From Sphingobacterium sp. UT-1RO-CII-1 (GTDB taxonomy: Bacteria; Bacteroidota; Bacteroidia; Sphingobacteriales; Sphingobacteriaceae): 64,000 nt of DNA. Of the stretch, positions 34,236 to 43,228 are shown in pieces. The notes under the pieces are model-generated. The model was not told the origin of the DNA and searched no databases. It saw only the letters and a program-made list of their open reading frames with translations. The position numbers and the translations under genes were made by a program. The stretch covers positions 1 to 64,000 of the forward strand of contig NZ_JAPPVJ010000009.1 in the NCBI RefSeq assembly GCF_026711005.1, written 5' to 3'. Position 1 is the stretch's first letter. Each line of letters starts with the position of its first letter.

Positions 34236-35420
34236 ATGAAGCAAGATAGAAGATTTTTTATAAAAAGTATTGGCCTTTTGGGAGCCACTTCCGTTATCGG
34301 AAAGAATGTAGTTGGAGAAGTACATGTTGAAAAGAGTGAATTTAACTTTTTAGCAACTCCTTATGTGCAGAATATGACGAGTAAGTCTGTTACTATTTGT
34401 TGTATTTTAAGTAAAAACTGTTTAGCATGGTTGGAGGTGTTAGATTCGGACGGGAAAGTATCAGAATTGGTATATGAGGTGGAAGACGGGATGCGGAATG
34501 CGAATGCAAGGCTTTATAAATTTAGAGTCGAACACAGAGGTCAGGATTTTAAGTATAGGATCGCAGCAAAAGAAGTGACACAGTTTGATCCGTACAAGAT
34601 TGTTTATGCCGAAGAGATTCGATCGAACGAATATCAAACGGATTTACCATTTAACAATCATAAGGATTGTCAGGTTTTGATTTTAAATGATATTCACGAG
34701 GATGTGGATAGCTACTCTTATTTATATAATAAAAGTAGTTTGGCGAAGAAAGATTTAGTTATTTTAAATGGTGATAGCTTTCACCATGTGGTGACAGAAA
34801 GTGATTTAACTGATAAACTTTTGACGCCTATCTCGAAATTGTTTGCCGCTGAAGCACCTTTTGTTATGGTGAGAGGTAACCATGAGACAAGGGGGAAGTT
34901 ATCTCGGGATTTTAAACGTTATTTTGATTATCCTACAGGTAAGTTTTACTATTCTTTTTCACTAGGATCAATTTTCTGGATAATATTAGATGGGGGGGAG
35001 GATAAGCCAGATTCGCATGAAGTATATGGAGGAACAGTAGATTACGATATGTATAGGAAAGAGCAACGTGAATGGTTGAAGCTGGTGATGAAATCTGAAG
35101 AGAAGAAAAAAGCAAAACATACTGTGGTGATTAATCATATCCCTTTTTTCCATTCAGATGATTGGCATGGTACATTACATAATAGGGAGTGTTTTCATGA
35201 TGTGTTGCAGAGCAATAAGGTGGATGTTTTAATTTCTGGACATACGCATCAATATGGTTTTTATGAACCGGATAACTATCATAATTATTATGTGATTATT
35301 GGAGGAGGCCCTAAGGAGGGGAAAAGAACATTAGTTGATGTTAAATCAGCGGGCGCCAAATTAGACATTACGCTTATGCGTGATGATGGTGAAGTTATTG
35401 GTCGGGTGAAGAAAGGTTAA
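34236..35420 (+). CDS. Tat-exported metallophosphoesterase
   Basis: A 394-residue calcineurin-like phosphoesterase. The N-terminus MKQDRRFFIKSIGLLGATSV is a twin-arginine signal (RRFFIK), so it folds in the cytoplasm and is exported. An N-terminal beta domain (about 35-135) resembles that of purple acid phosphatases. The metal site follows: LNDIHED (about 150), NGDSFHH (about 178), RGNHETRG (about 215), INHIPFFH (about 302) and SGHTHQYG (about 334). All ligands are present. It stands between the TetR locus and the fucose locus and is probably unrelated to both; substrate unknown. Confidence 0.88.
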   Translation: MKQDRRFFIKSIGLLGATSVIGKNVVGEVHVEKSEFNFLATPYVQNMTSKSVTICCILSKNCLAWLEVLDSDGKVSELVYEVEDGMRNANARLYKFRVEHRGQDFKYRIAAKEVTQFDPYKIVYAEEIRSNEYQTDLPFNNHKDCQVLILNDIHEDVDSYSYLYNKSSLAKKDLVILNGDSFHHVVTESDLTDKLLTPISKLFAAEAPFVMVRGNHETRGKLSRDFKRYFDYPTGKFYYSFSLGSIFWIILDGGEDKPDSHEVYGGTVDYDMYRKEQREWLKLVMKSEEKKKAKHTVVINHIPFFHSDDWHGTLHNRECFHDVLQSNKVDVLISGHTHQYGFYEPDNYHNYYVIIGGGPKEGKRTLVDVKSAGAKLDITLMRDDGEVIGRVKKG

Positions 35421-35449
35421 GTATTAAAAATAGATTTATGTTTCATAGA

Positions 35450-35500
35450 AACTAATTAAAACAAGCCCTGCTCTAAAAGCAGGGCTTGTTTTAATTAGTT
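35450..35500. terminator. 23-bp perfect hairpin terminator
   Basis: Fully complementary 23-base arms (35450-35472 and 35478-35500) with a five-base loop; the core is CAAGCCCTGCT/AGCAGGGCTTG and the outer parts are A/T tracts. It serves the convergent phosphoesterase and GH95 genes, and overlaps the last two codons of the latter. Confidence 0.9.
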
Positions 35501-37744
35501 GGTTAAGATAATCTTTTCTCCTTTTTTTAAGATTACAGAATATATATGGTTGTTTTTTGTCAGTGAATGAGTGTTGTTTTTAATTTTTAATGTGCCCTCA
35601 TAACGAATGTTAAAGGTTGCATTTGTTTCTGAAATAACTTCTATATCGTTTAATAAACCGTTACGCAATGAAGCACTCAATAAAAAGCCACCTTCTGCTC
35701 TTAAGTCTTTAAATGATACATTTTTCCATGAAGACGGAAGTGCAGGAAAGATCTCTATATAACCTTTTTTACTTTGTAGTAATAATTCGTGTACTCCTTG
35801 AGCGAAAGCGAAATTTCCTTCTAATGTAAAAGGTCTATAGGTAAAGCTCGAGTACTGACCGCCTTTTTGATCACCGTTTATGTGGAAAGAGTTGATTGAA
35901 CAAAAGTTAGTGGCAAATTTCTGTAAATTAGAAACAGCTTCTTCCCCTTCTTTTGCTCGTGCATGCATGGAGGCTATCCATGAAAAAGAATATCCTACCC
36001 AAGCTTTGGTGCCTAATTTCTCTAGGTGGCGCAATGAGTTTTTGATAACTGGTTTATCTTCTTTATTGTTAATATCTAATTGGCCTAATGGGTAGATAGC
36101 CATATAAGGGGACATGTGACGATGGGAGTGCTCCATACTTTGATCTAGGGAGACAAGCATACCTGTTTCATTTATTGCATAACCGGGTAGTTCGTTTTTA
36201 AGTTTAAGCCAATGTGCAGCTTTCTCTTTTTTAGAGAGTGCATCATTGACTTCGGCTGCAGCATCGAAAATAAAGTGAGCAAGTGCTAAGTCAAAGTTGG
36301 TCCAGTTTTTAAACCATGCGGTGATGTTGTTATCATTATATTCGGGACTAGCGCTTAGAGGTAAATAACGTTTTCCATCGGGCTTAGTAAATGTAATGTT
36401 TTCTAAGAAAGTAGCGGCTTCAGTTATGTAAGGATATGCTTGTTCTTTTAAGAACTTATAATCCATACTGTATTTCCATTGCCAATAAAAATGATGTGCA
36501 GTCCAAGCACTAACAGTTGGAGACAAGGCATATTGAATCCAGCCGCCCATTGGAAACCCATTTAATGTAAGTACTCCTGGGATATTCAAACCATCGACAC
36601 CAAAGTATTTTTTTGTGTATTTTTTATTTTCGGGTCTGATTTTCCACAACCAATCTGTAAATGTTTTTGCTTCTTCCAAGCGGTTGCCTGAGTATGTTGG
36701 CCAATAGCTCAATTGTGTGTTTAGGTCATTGTGAAAATCACCTTTCCACGGAGGTAACCCGCCATTGTCAGCAGTCCATACTGCCTGTAGGGTTATTGCC
36801 GGCGCACCGTTTCGTGCTACTGATCCTAGTTTATACATTTCTAGGTAATATTGCCTTTCCAAAATGTTATCAGGGATATTAATAGTTGATTTTGACCAAT
36901 AGTTTTCCCACCATTTTTTATGACTTTCATGTAATGCGCTTACACCCTGGCCTTGATCTGTCAATTTAGTTTTTATACGAGCTTTCTTATTGTTAGAAAT
37001 GGTCCAGGTACCAATCAATTTTGTTTCAGAGATTTGATTCCATTCAAGAAGAACTTCATAAAACCTACCATCATAAGTCGGTTGATGTAATATTTGTCTA
37101 TAATTGTTTGTGTTTAATGTTCCTTGGGCGTAACCTAGACGGGTCAAGCTTGCACCATTAACTACACTAACTGATTTTAGATCGGCTTCGTTCGATTGAT
37201 AGATATGTGGTAATAATGTCGGGGTGATAGTCTTTAAATCTTTTCCTGTGATTTCAAAATAACCAACAGGTTCAGTTGCATGTATATAACTTACAAAAGT
37301 ATTTCCATTCGTGAATTTTATGGTGTTTATGGCTGTTTTTATATCAAGCGTATTTGAACTTACTACACCAAGCTCGCTAAGTTTAAAGGATAAGGCAGCA
37401 GCAGGAAGTTTAGTGGGGTAAGGAAAGTCCCCATATGGATTATCTCCCCATTGTTGTACTTTATTGTAGGTGTTGTTATGTACTTGTTCTTGCACCCATT
37501 TAAAATTGTGTTGTTCAATCTGAAAGGCTTTTCTTTCATCCCAGAGGTCAGCTCGGTCTAACGATAGGCGAAGATTGTCATCTTTATTCCAAATAAGTGC
37601 CCCCATAATTCCATTGCCTATAGGCATTGCTTCGTCCCATTGTGTGGCTAGTTGTTTAAAATGAAGATTATGCTGCTCTTTTGGCTGTGCGTATATCAAA
37701 TTGATACCCATAAAGTAGCAAATTATAAAATGAAATTTTCTCAT
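35495..37744 (-). CDS. GH95-like glycoside hydrolase (alpha-L-fucosidase type)
   Basis: A secreted enzyme of about 749 residues; signal peptide MRKFHFIICYFMGINLIYAQ. The N-terminal GH95 domain has WDEAMPIGNGIMGALIWN and LSLDRADLWDER, and the catalytic barrel carries TADNGGLPPWKGDFHNDLNT and YWPTYSGNR; LPLSASPEYNDNNITAWFKN is also typical. GH95 members cleave terminal alpha-1,2-L-fucose (some act on L-galactose). With FucP and fucose oxidation genes next door, releasing L-fucose is likely. Start chosen at 37744 where the signal peptide begins; earlier in-frame ATGs (up to 37816) add 24 unlikely residues. Confidence 0.87.
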   Translation of the reverse strand: MRKFHFIICYFMGINLIYAQPKEQHNLHFKQLATQWDEAMPIGNGIMGALIWNKDDNLRLSLDRADLWDERKAFQIEQHNFKWVQEQVHNNTYNKVQQWGDNPYGDFPYPTKLPAAALSFKLSELGVVSSNTLDIKTAINTIKFTNGNTFVSYIHATEPVGYFEITGKDLKTITPTLLPHIYQSNEADLKSVSVVNGASLTRLGYAQGTLNTNNYRQILHQPTYDGRFYEVLLEWNQISETKLIGTWTISNNKKARIKTKLTDQGQGVSALHESHKKWWENYWSKSTINIPDNILERQYYLEMYKLGSVARNGAPAITLQAVWTADNGGLPPWKGDFHNDLNTQLSYWPTYSGNRLEEAKTFTDWLWKIRPENKKYTKKYFGVDGLNIPGVLTLNGFPMGGWIQYALSPTVSAWTAHHFYWQWKYSMDYKFLKEQAYPYITEAATFLENITFTKPDGKRYLPLSASPEYNDNNITAWFKNWTNFDLALAHFIFDAAAEVNDALSKKEKAAHWLKLKNELPGYAINETGMLVSLDQSMEHSHRHMSPYMAIYPLGQLDINNKEDKPVIKNSLRHLEKLGTKAWVGYSFSWIASMHARAKEGEEAVSNLQKFATNFCSINSFHINGDQKGGQYSSFTYRPFTLEGNFAFAQGVHELLLQSKKGYIEIFPALPSSWKNVSFKDLRAEGGFLLSASLRNGLLNDIEVISETNATFNIRYEGTLKIKNNTHSLTKNNHIYSVILKKGEKIILTN

Positions 37745-38000
37745 ATATGTAAAATCTTGTTTTCTTATTTGTAGCATTGTATGCTCATAGGTATTATAGT
37801 TCGTTACCATGAACAATTATGTATGTGCTTGTTTTTTTTAAAAATACTATACTAAGACCTTATAGCAGCTAATGGTATCGTACAGGTACAAACATATTGA
37901 AAAAGGGTAAATGGTAATGAGTCTTTTTTAACTCTTTATGATAGAATATTGTCGCAGTATTACCACAAGTTTCGTTATTATTTTGTAAATATATTTTGTT

Positions 38001-38873
38001 TTATTCTGAGGATAAAGATGATGTTTTCCGAAACTCTATGGGGGTTTTTCCTGTTATCTCTTTGAATTTTTTATGAAAGCTTACAAAATTTTGAAAACCG
38101 CAATCAAAAGCGATGTTTTTGATTAGTTTTTCTGTGTTTTTGAGGAGTTTGCAGGCTTCATTGATACGTATTTCATTGACAAATTGAACTAGTGTTTTTC
38201 CTGTTTTTTGCTTGAAATAACGACAGAAAGAGTTGGAGGTCATGTCCGCTAAGTGTGAAATATCCTGTAATAATATTTGTGATTTATAATGAAGTCTTAT
38301 ATATTCTATAATTTTGTTCATTCGCAAATGATCATGTTCTTGCTGTGGGTTGCTATATTCTTTACTTACCAAAGTGTTATAGGGAATCGTGTAATGAATG
38401 GCATTCAATATATTTAACAGCTCTATGAGCTGTTTTAATGGGGCTTGGTGAATAATAGTGTTGAAAAAAGCAGTCAAATCGTTGTTTTTTGGTGAAAAAC
38501 TCAACGCCTTTTGTGCTATTTGGAAAATTTTTCTAATGGGTGTCGCTTCCTGACTTTGTAAAAAGTCTGTACCTATAAAGTCTGCGCGAAAATGTAAAAC
38601 TATTATTTCTGCAATTTCAGTAGGGCTGGCTCCAGTAAACTCGTCGTCAAAAAACCAATAGTGTGGCGTGTTTGCACCTATCAAAACAATATAACCATCT
38701 GTGAAATGTTGAATATGGTCTCCAACGAAAAAAGTTCCTCTTCCTTTTTTGATATAAATGAATTCTAATTCTTCATGATAATGCCATAAATTATTGTTTT
38801 GTGGTCGATTATCGTGCCTTATCGAAAGTGAATATTTAGTTTTCTGAGTATGGTTTAGACGTTGTATGTACAC
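38001..38873 (-). CDS. AraC family transcriptional regulator
   Basis: A 290-residue regulator. The N-terminal half is a cupin-like sugar sensor (NLWHYHEELEFIYIKKGRGT); the C-terminal 100 residues form the double helix-turn-helix (LQDISHLADMTSNSFCRYFK and IKNIAFDCGFQNFVSFHKKF). It is divergent from fucP, and 32-87 bases before its start lie three direct repeats at a 20-21-base period, the usual arrangement of AraC-type sites. Most likely it activates the fucose genes in response to fucose or a pathway intermediate. Confidence 0.92.
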   Translation of the reverse strand: MYIQRLNHTQKTKYSLSIRHDNRPQNNNLWHYHEELEFIYIKKGRGTFFVGDHIQHFTDGYIVLIGANTPHYWFFDDEFTGASPTEIAEIIVLHFRADFIGTDFLQSQEATPIRKIFQIAQKALSFSPKNNDLTAFFNTIIHQAPLKQLIELLNILNAIHYTIPYNTLVSKEYSNPQQEHDHLRMNKIIEYIRLHYKSQILLQDISHLADMTSNSFCRYFKQKTGKTLVQFVNEIRINEACKLLKNTEKLIKNIAFDCGFQNFVSFHKKFKEITGKTPIEFRKTSSLSSE

Positions 38874-38904
38874 TGCTGTAGATTCTATATCATTTATTAA
38901 ATGA

Positions 38905-38958
38905 GTAAAAATAGCTTATTTTTGGTAAAATAGTGTATGTCTTGGGTAAAATAGCTTA
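38905..38958 (+). promoter_or_regulatory. three direct repeats, candidate AraC operator
   Basis: GTAAAAATAGCTTA (38905-38918), GGTAAAATAG (38924-38933) and GGTAAAATAGCTTA (38945-38958) repeat the same unit in the same orientation, 20 and 21 bases apart, that is two helical turns. They lie in the intergenic region between the AraC regulator gene and fucP, 54-108 bases upstream of fucP. Confidence 0.65.
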
Positions 38959-39012
38959 ATGTTGGTGCTTCTAATTCTATTAGTTTTACAAAAAAATCAA
39001 TAAATTGAAGTT

Positions 39013-40266
39013 ATGACACAAGTGAAGAAATATAGCTTAGCTATTATACTGGTTACCTCACTCTTTTTCTTTTGGGGATTTATTAATAATTTAAATCCTA
39101 TACTGATACCACATTTACGGAATGCATTTAGTTTGTCGCATTTTGAAGCCTCATTGGTTGATTCTGCTGTCTACATCGCTTATTTTGTGTTGGCTATACC
39201 GGCAGGGGTAATGATGAAAAAGTTTGGTTATAAGGTTAGTATAATTGTAGGCTTGCTTTTTTTTGCATTAGGCTGTTTCTTGTTTATTCCTGCGGCTAAT
39301 CATGTAAGTTATGCATTTTTTCTTGTAGCCTTATTTGTTATTGCTTGTGGTTTATCTATTTTAGAAACTGCTGCTAATCCATATATTACTGTTATTGGTG
39401 ATGCTGAGGGAGCTACACAGCGATTAAATTTTGCTCAATCGTTTAATGGCTTAGCAGCTTTTGTTGCTCCGATTATTGGTGGTAAATATATTTTGACTGA
39501 GACTCCAAAATCGGCTGATGAAATTGCTCTTTTAAGCGAGGAAGCTCGTAATGTATATATTCAAACTGAAACTGCTTCTGTGAAGGGGCCTTATTTGATT
39601 TTAGGCATTTTGATTCTTTTGGTTACTGCTATTTTTTTGATTACTAAGTTACCTGATGTCAAGCAAAGTGAAAAAGAAGAAAAAAGTGGGGTGTTTTCTG
39701 CATTAAAATTTAAAAATGTCAGGTGGGCAGTTTTAGCCCAGTTTTTTTATGTCGGGGCACAGGTATGTATTCTTAGTTTTTTAGTAATGTTTGCTGCAGA
39801 TGTAGCGGGAGTAGCGCCGTCGCAGGCTAAATACTATGCAGGTATTGCTGGTTTGGCTTTTATGTTGGGGCGTTTTATAGGTACATTCTTTATGCGATAC
39901 ATAGCACCTTTAAGACTTCTTTTTATCTATTCACTCATTACTATTTTATTAACGTTTATTGTTATCTATGGTAACGGGGTTATTACTTTGTATGCGATGA
40001 TAGGTATTGCTTTTTTCATGTCAATTATGTTTCCTACTATTTTTGCTGTTGGTGTTGAAGGGGTAGGGGAAAATACACAGTCGGCATCTAGTTTAATTGT
40101 TATGTCTATTGTTGGGGGAGCTGTTATTCCTCCGTTTGTAGGTATAATATCTGATTCTATTGGTAGTTTACAATTAGCGTATTATGTTATTTTAATCTGT
40201 TTCGCAGTTGTGATGTTATTTGCACTGATTAATATGAATAAGGGTTCGAATAAAGAGTTAAATTAA
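39013..40266 (+). CDS. fucP: L-fucose:proton symporter
   Basis: A 417-residue major-facilitator permease with twelve predicted helices. The N-terminal FFFWGFINNLNPILIPHLRN and ANPYITVIGD after helix 4 are FucP-type signatures; a long central loop (PDVKQSEKEEKSGVFSALKF) separates the two halves. FucP takes up L-fucose with a proton. It begins the fucose operon; the mutarotase gene starts five bases after it ends. Confidence 0.93.
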   Translation: MTQVKKYSLAIILVTSLFFFWGFINNLNPILIPHLRNAFSLSHFEASLVDSAVYIAYFVLAIPAGVMMKKFGYKVSIIVGLLFFALGCFLFIPAANHVSYAFFLVALFVIACGLSILETAANPYITVIGDAEGATQRLNFAQSFNGLAAFVAPIIGGKYILTETPKSADEIALLSEEARNVYIQTETASVKGPYLILGILILLVTAIFLITKLPDVKQSEKEEKSGVFSALKFKNVRWAVLAQFFYVGAQVCILSFLVMFAADVAGVAPSQAKYYAGIAGLAFMLGRFIGTFFMRYIAPLRLLFIYSLITILLTFIVIYGNGVITLYAMIGIAFFMSIMFPTIFAVGVEGVGENTQSASSLIVMSIVGGAVIPPFVGIISDSIGSLQLAYYVILICFAVVMLFALINMNKGSNKELN

Positions 40267-40271
40267 TAATA

Positions 40272-40601
40272 ATGAAGAGATATATTTTAGCATTGGACTT
40301 GGTAAACGATCCCAAGCTTATAGCAGAGTATGATAGTATACATCAGCGTGTTTCTAAAGAAATAAAAGAGTCTATAACTTCTGCTGGTATAGAAGTAATG
40401 GATATATATCGGTTTGGTAATAGACTTTTTATGCTTATGGAGGTTAATGAAACATTTAGCTTTGAACGCAAAGATAAGATGGATGCGGAAAATCAAAAAG
40501 TACAGGAGTGGGAACGCCTAATGTGGGGCTTTCAACAAGCAATTCCCGGTGCTAAAGAAGGAGAAAAGTGGGTAGTTATGGATAAAATATTTGAATTGTA
40601 A
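40272..40601 (+). CDS. L-fucose/L-rhamnose mutarotase family protein
   Basis: A 109-residue RhaM-type mutarotase that interconverts alpha and beta anomers of a 6-deoxyhexose. Recognisable are MKRYILALDLVNDPKLIAEY at the start, the centre DIYRFGNRLFMLMEV, and the tail WVVMDKIFEL. In this operon the expected substrate is L-fucose, giving the anomer used by the fucose dehydrogenase. It sits between fucP and the UxaA-type dehydratase with gaps of five and two bases. Confidence 0.9.
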   Translation: MKRYILALDLVNDPKLIAEYDSIHQRVSKEIKESITSAGIEVMDIYRFGNRLFMLMEVNETFSFERKDKMDAENQKVQEWERLMWGFQQAIPGAKEGEKWVVMDKIFEL

Positions 40602-40603
40602 TA

Positions 40604-42268
40604 ATGGATAAAGAACGTTTGTCATACTTACAGATCCATCCGAAGGATAATTTGTTGGTTGCTTTAAAAGATCTGTCAGCAGGTTTTGTTGTCGACTTTA
40701 ATAATGAGAAGATTCGATTAGAAACTGCTGTGGCAGCTAAACATAAATTTACGATTAACAGCATGCAAAAAGATACTGAAGTATTTATGTATGGTGTATT
40801 GGTCGGTAGAATGAATCAGGATGTCAAAGCGGGTGAGTTAATTACGACTGATAACTTGAGGCATGCTTCGGAGGATTTTAAAATGGGTGAACGCAAATTA
40901 ACGTGGACTAAACCTAATGTGTCTGCTTTTTTAGGCAGAACTTTCGATGGTTATCACCGTAGTAATGGAGCGGTAGGGACAGCTAATCATTGGCTGGTAA
41001 TACCGCTTGTTTTTTGTGAAAACAGAAATGTGTTGACTCTTAAAGAAGCGCTAGAGGATAAGTTAGGTTATGTAGTAGAATCGAAAAACTATACGGCAGA
41101 GGTGGATGAGATGATAAAACGCTATAAAAATGGTGCATCTGTCGAAGAGTTATTGTCTATTGACCTATCGTCTTCTAAAAGAACTAAAAAAGAGGCGAAG
41201 TTATTTAGTAATGTTGACGGAGTTAAATTTTTGAACCATGACATGGGGTGTGGTGGCACTCGGTTGGACTCTGATTCTCTTTGTGGGCTATTAGCTGGTT
41301 ATATAACCCATCCTAACGTAGCTGGAGCGACTGTTTTGAGCTTAGGTTGTCAACATGCACAGGCATCTATTTTGCGAGAAGAAATTGCCAAAAGGGACCC
41401 AAAGTTTGATAAGCCTTTATATATTTTTGAGCAGCAATTAGAAGGAACGGAAGAGGAGTTAATGCATAAAGCACTTAAAGCTACATTTACGGGTTTGGTT
41501 GAAGCTAATAAGCATGAGCGCAAACCAGCGGGTTTGGATAAATTATGTGTAGGCTTGGAGTGTGGGGGTTCGGATGGATTTTCGGGAATTTCAGCAAACC
41601 CTGCTCTCGGTTTTTTCTCTGACATGCTCGTTACTCTGGGTGGTTCAGTGATTCTTTCTGAGTTTCCAGAGTTGTGTGGTGTCGAACAAGAACTTAGCGA
41701 CCGTTGTATTGACGAAGAAACTGCAGCAAAATTTATGGAGCTGATGAAAACCTATAATGCCAAGGCAGAGGCTGATGGTTCAGGTTTTTACATGAACCCT
41801 TCGCCCGGTAATATTCGTGATGGTTTAATAACGGATGCAATTAAGTCAGCAGGAGCAGCAAAAAAAGGAGGAACTTCGCCGGTACAAGCAGTTATTGATT
41901 ACCCAGGACTTGCAAATGGTCCGGGCTTGAATTTGTTGTGTACCCCAGGTAATGATGTGGAAAGTACCACTGCCGAAGTAGGTGCAGGAGCGAATATAGT
42001 TTTGTTTACAACTGGTTTGGGAACACCAACAGGTAACCCGATAGCGCCTGTTCTCAAGCTTTCTTCTAATACTAAAGTGTATAATAAAATGTCAGATGTT
42101 ATTGATATTAATTGTGGACCTATCATTGATGGTGAAGAAACAATTGAGGAAACTGCACATCGCATTTTCAATTACGTAATCCAAGTGGCTAGTGGTAAAG
42201 TTATAGCTAAGGCGGTACAGTTAGGGCAAGATGATTTTATCCCTTGGCGAAGAGGTGTTTCTTTGTAG
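40604..42268 (+). CDS. UxaA-family dehydratase, probable L-fuconate dehydratase
   Basis: A 554-residue full-length UxaA/altronate-dehydratase-type protein: N-terminal SAF domain (about 1-90; AAKHKFTINSMQKDTEVFMY), then the iron-dependent catalytic part with FLNHDMGCGGTRLDSDSLCG, LSLGCQHAQ, GLECGGSDGFSGISANPALG and FTTGLGTPTGNPIAPVLKLS. UxaA itself dehydrates D-altronate. In this operon, which has all other steps of the non-phosphorylated fucose route, it most likely dehydrates L-fuconate to 2-keto-3-deoxy-L-fuconate. A UxaA-type gene is also part of the Campylobacter jejuni fucose island. No enolase-type FucD is present. Confidence 0.85.
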   Translation: MDKERLSYLQIHPKDNLLVALKDLSAGFVVDFNNEKIRLETAVAAKHKFTINSMQKDTEVFMYGVLVGRMNQDVKAGELITTDNLRHASEDFKMGERKLTWTKPNVSAFLGRTFDGYHRSNGAVGTANHWLVIPLVFCENRNVLTLKEALEDKLGYVVESKNYTAEVDEMIKRYKNGASVEELLSIDLSSSKRTKKEAKLFSNVDGVKFLNHDMGCGGTRLDSDSLCGLLAGYITHPNVAGATVLSLGCQHAQASILREEIAKRDPKFDKPLYIFEQQLEGTEEELMHKALKATFTGLVEANKHERKPAGLDKLCVGLECGGSDGFSGISANPALGFFSDMLVTLGGSVILSEFPELCGVEQELSDRCIDEETAAKFMELMKTYNAKAEADGSGFYMNPSPGNIRDGLITDAIKSAGAAKKGGTSPVQAVIDYPGLANGPGLNLLCTPGNDVESTTAEVGAGANIVLFTTGLGTPTGNPIAPVLKLSSNTKVYNKMSDVIDINCGPIIDGEETIEETAHRIFNYVIQVASGKVIAKAVQLGQDDFIPWRRGVSL

Positions 42269-42344
42269 AATGCTTCTTAAATAAAATCAAGACGTAAAAT
42301 ATTTAGAATAAATAGTATATTGAAAATATATTTGATTTAGAGAG

Positions 42345-43109
42345 ATGTTAAAATTAGAAAATAAAATTGCTATTGTGACAGGAGGAAGTAGTGGGATAGG
42401 TTTAGCTATTTCAATGCTTTTCGCTGAAAATGGTGCATATGTTCATATTTTTGATTTAAATGCAACAGCGGGTGTAGAGGCTGTCAATTCTATTGAGTCT
42501 GCTGGTGGTAAAGCGAAGTTTCATTCGTGTAATGTTGCAGATCAATTAGCTGTATCAGCTATAGTAAATGAAATAGGTAAAGTTGATGTTTTAGTTAATA
42601 ATGCTGGTATTGCCCACGTAGGTAATTTGGAGAATTGTAGCGAGGCTGATTTTGATAAAGTTTACCAGGTTAATGTCAAAGGAGCATACAATATTTTGCA
42701 TGCTGTTGTGCCTAAAATGAAAGAGAACGGTGGTGGAGCGATTCTTAATTTGGCTTCAATAGCTTCTATTGTTGGAATTGCTGATCGGTTTGCTTATTCT
42801 ATGAGCAAGGGAGCGATATATGCAATGAATTTGTCGATAGCAAGAGATTATATGAAAGATAATATACGGAGTAACTCTATTTCGCCTGCGCGTGTGCACA
42901 CACCGTTTGTTGATGGGTTTATAGCTAAGAATTATCCTGGTAAAGAAACAGAGATGTTTGAAAAACTATCTGCTTCACAACCGATTGGAAGGATGGCGAA
43001 ACCAACTGAAATAGCTAAGTTGGCTTTGTTCTTATGTTCCGATGATGCAGCCTTTATCACAGGGAATGATTATCCGATTGATGGAGGATTTATTAAACTG
43101 AATAATTAA
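42345..43109 (+). CDS. SDR oxidoreductase, probable 2-keto-3-deoxy-L-fuconate dehydrogenase
   Basis: A 254-residue classical short-chain dehydrogenase. NAD-binding TGGSSGIGLA near the start, NNAGIAHV near 80, active-site serine in LASIASIVG and tyrosine/lysine in FAYSMSKGA (YxxxK intact), and the PxxxHTPF segment. Family homologues oxidise 2-keto-3-deoxy-L-fuconate to the 2,4-diketo acid, which the next gene product would cleave. The specific role rests on operon position. Confidence 0.82.
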   Translation: MLKLENKIAIVTGGSSGIGLAISMLFAENGAYVHIFDLNATAGVEAVNSIESAGGKAKFHSCNVADQLAVSAIVNEIGKVDVLVNNAGIAHVGNLENCSEADFDKVYQVNVKGAYNILHAVVPKMKENGGGAILNLASIASIVGIADRFAYSMSKGAIYAMNLSIARDYMKDNIRSNSISPARVHTPFVDGFIAKNYPGKETEMFEKLSASQPIGRMAKPTEIAKLALFLCSDDAAFITGNDYPIDGGFIKLNN

Positions 43110-43195
43110 CTTTTTTAGTTTTGAAATGTTTAAGTCTACTGCTAATTATCAGTTAGGTCTTTTTTGATGTTTCATTTTTTTATTAAAAACAACTC

Positions 43196-43209
43196 GAGCT
43201 TGCGAGCTC
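43196..43209 (+). promoter_or_regulatory. leader hairpin upstream of the FAH-family gene
   Basis: GAGCT-TGCG-AGCTC, five-base stem with a four-base loop, ending 19 bases before the ATG at 43229 in an AT-rich leader. Similar hairpins occur before the YceI-family gene and serA. Confidence 0.5.
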
Positions 43210-43228
43210 ATAAAATATTTATATAGAT

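Noticed and set aside
37904-37919. GGTAAAT/GGTAAT stretch upstream of the GH95 gene as a further AraC site
   Set aside because: The match to the GGTAAAATAG repeat is weak and has no tandem partner at a two-turn spacing.
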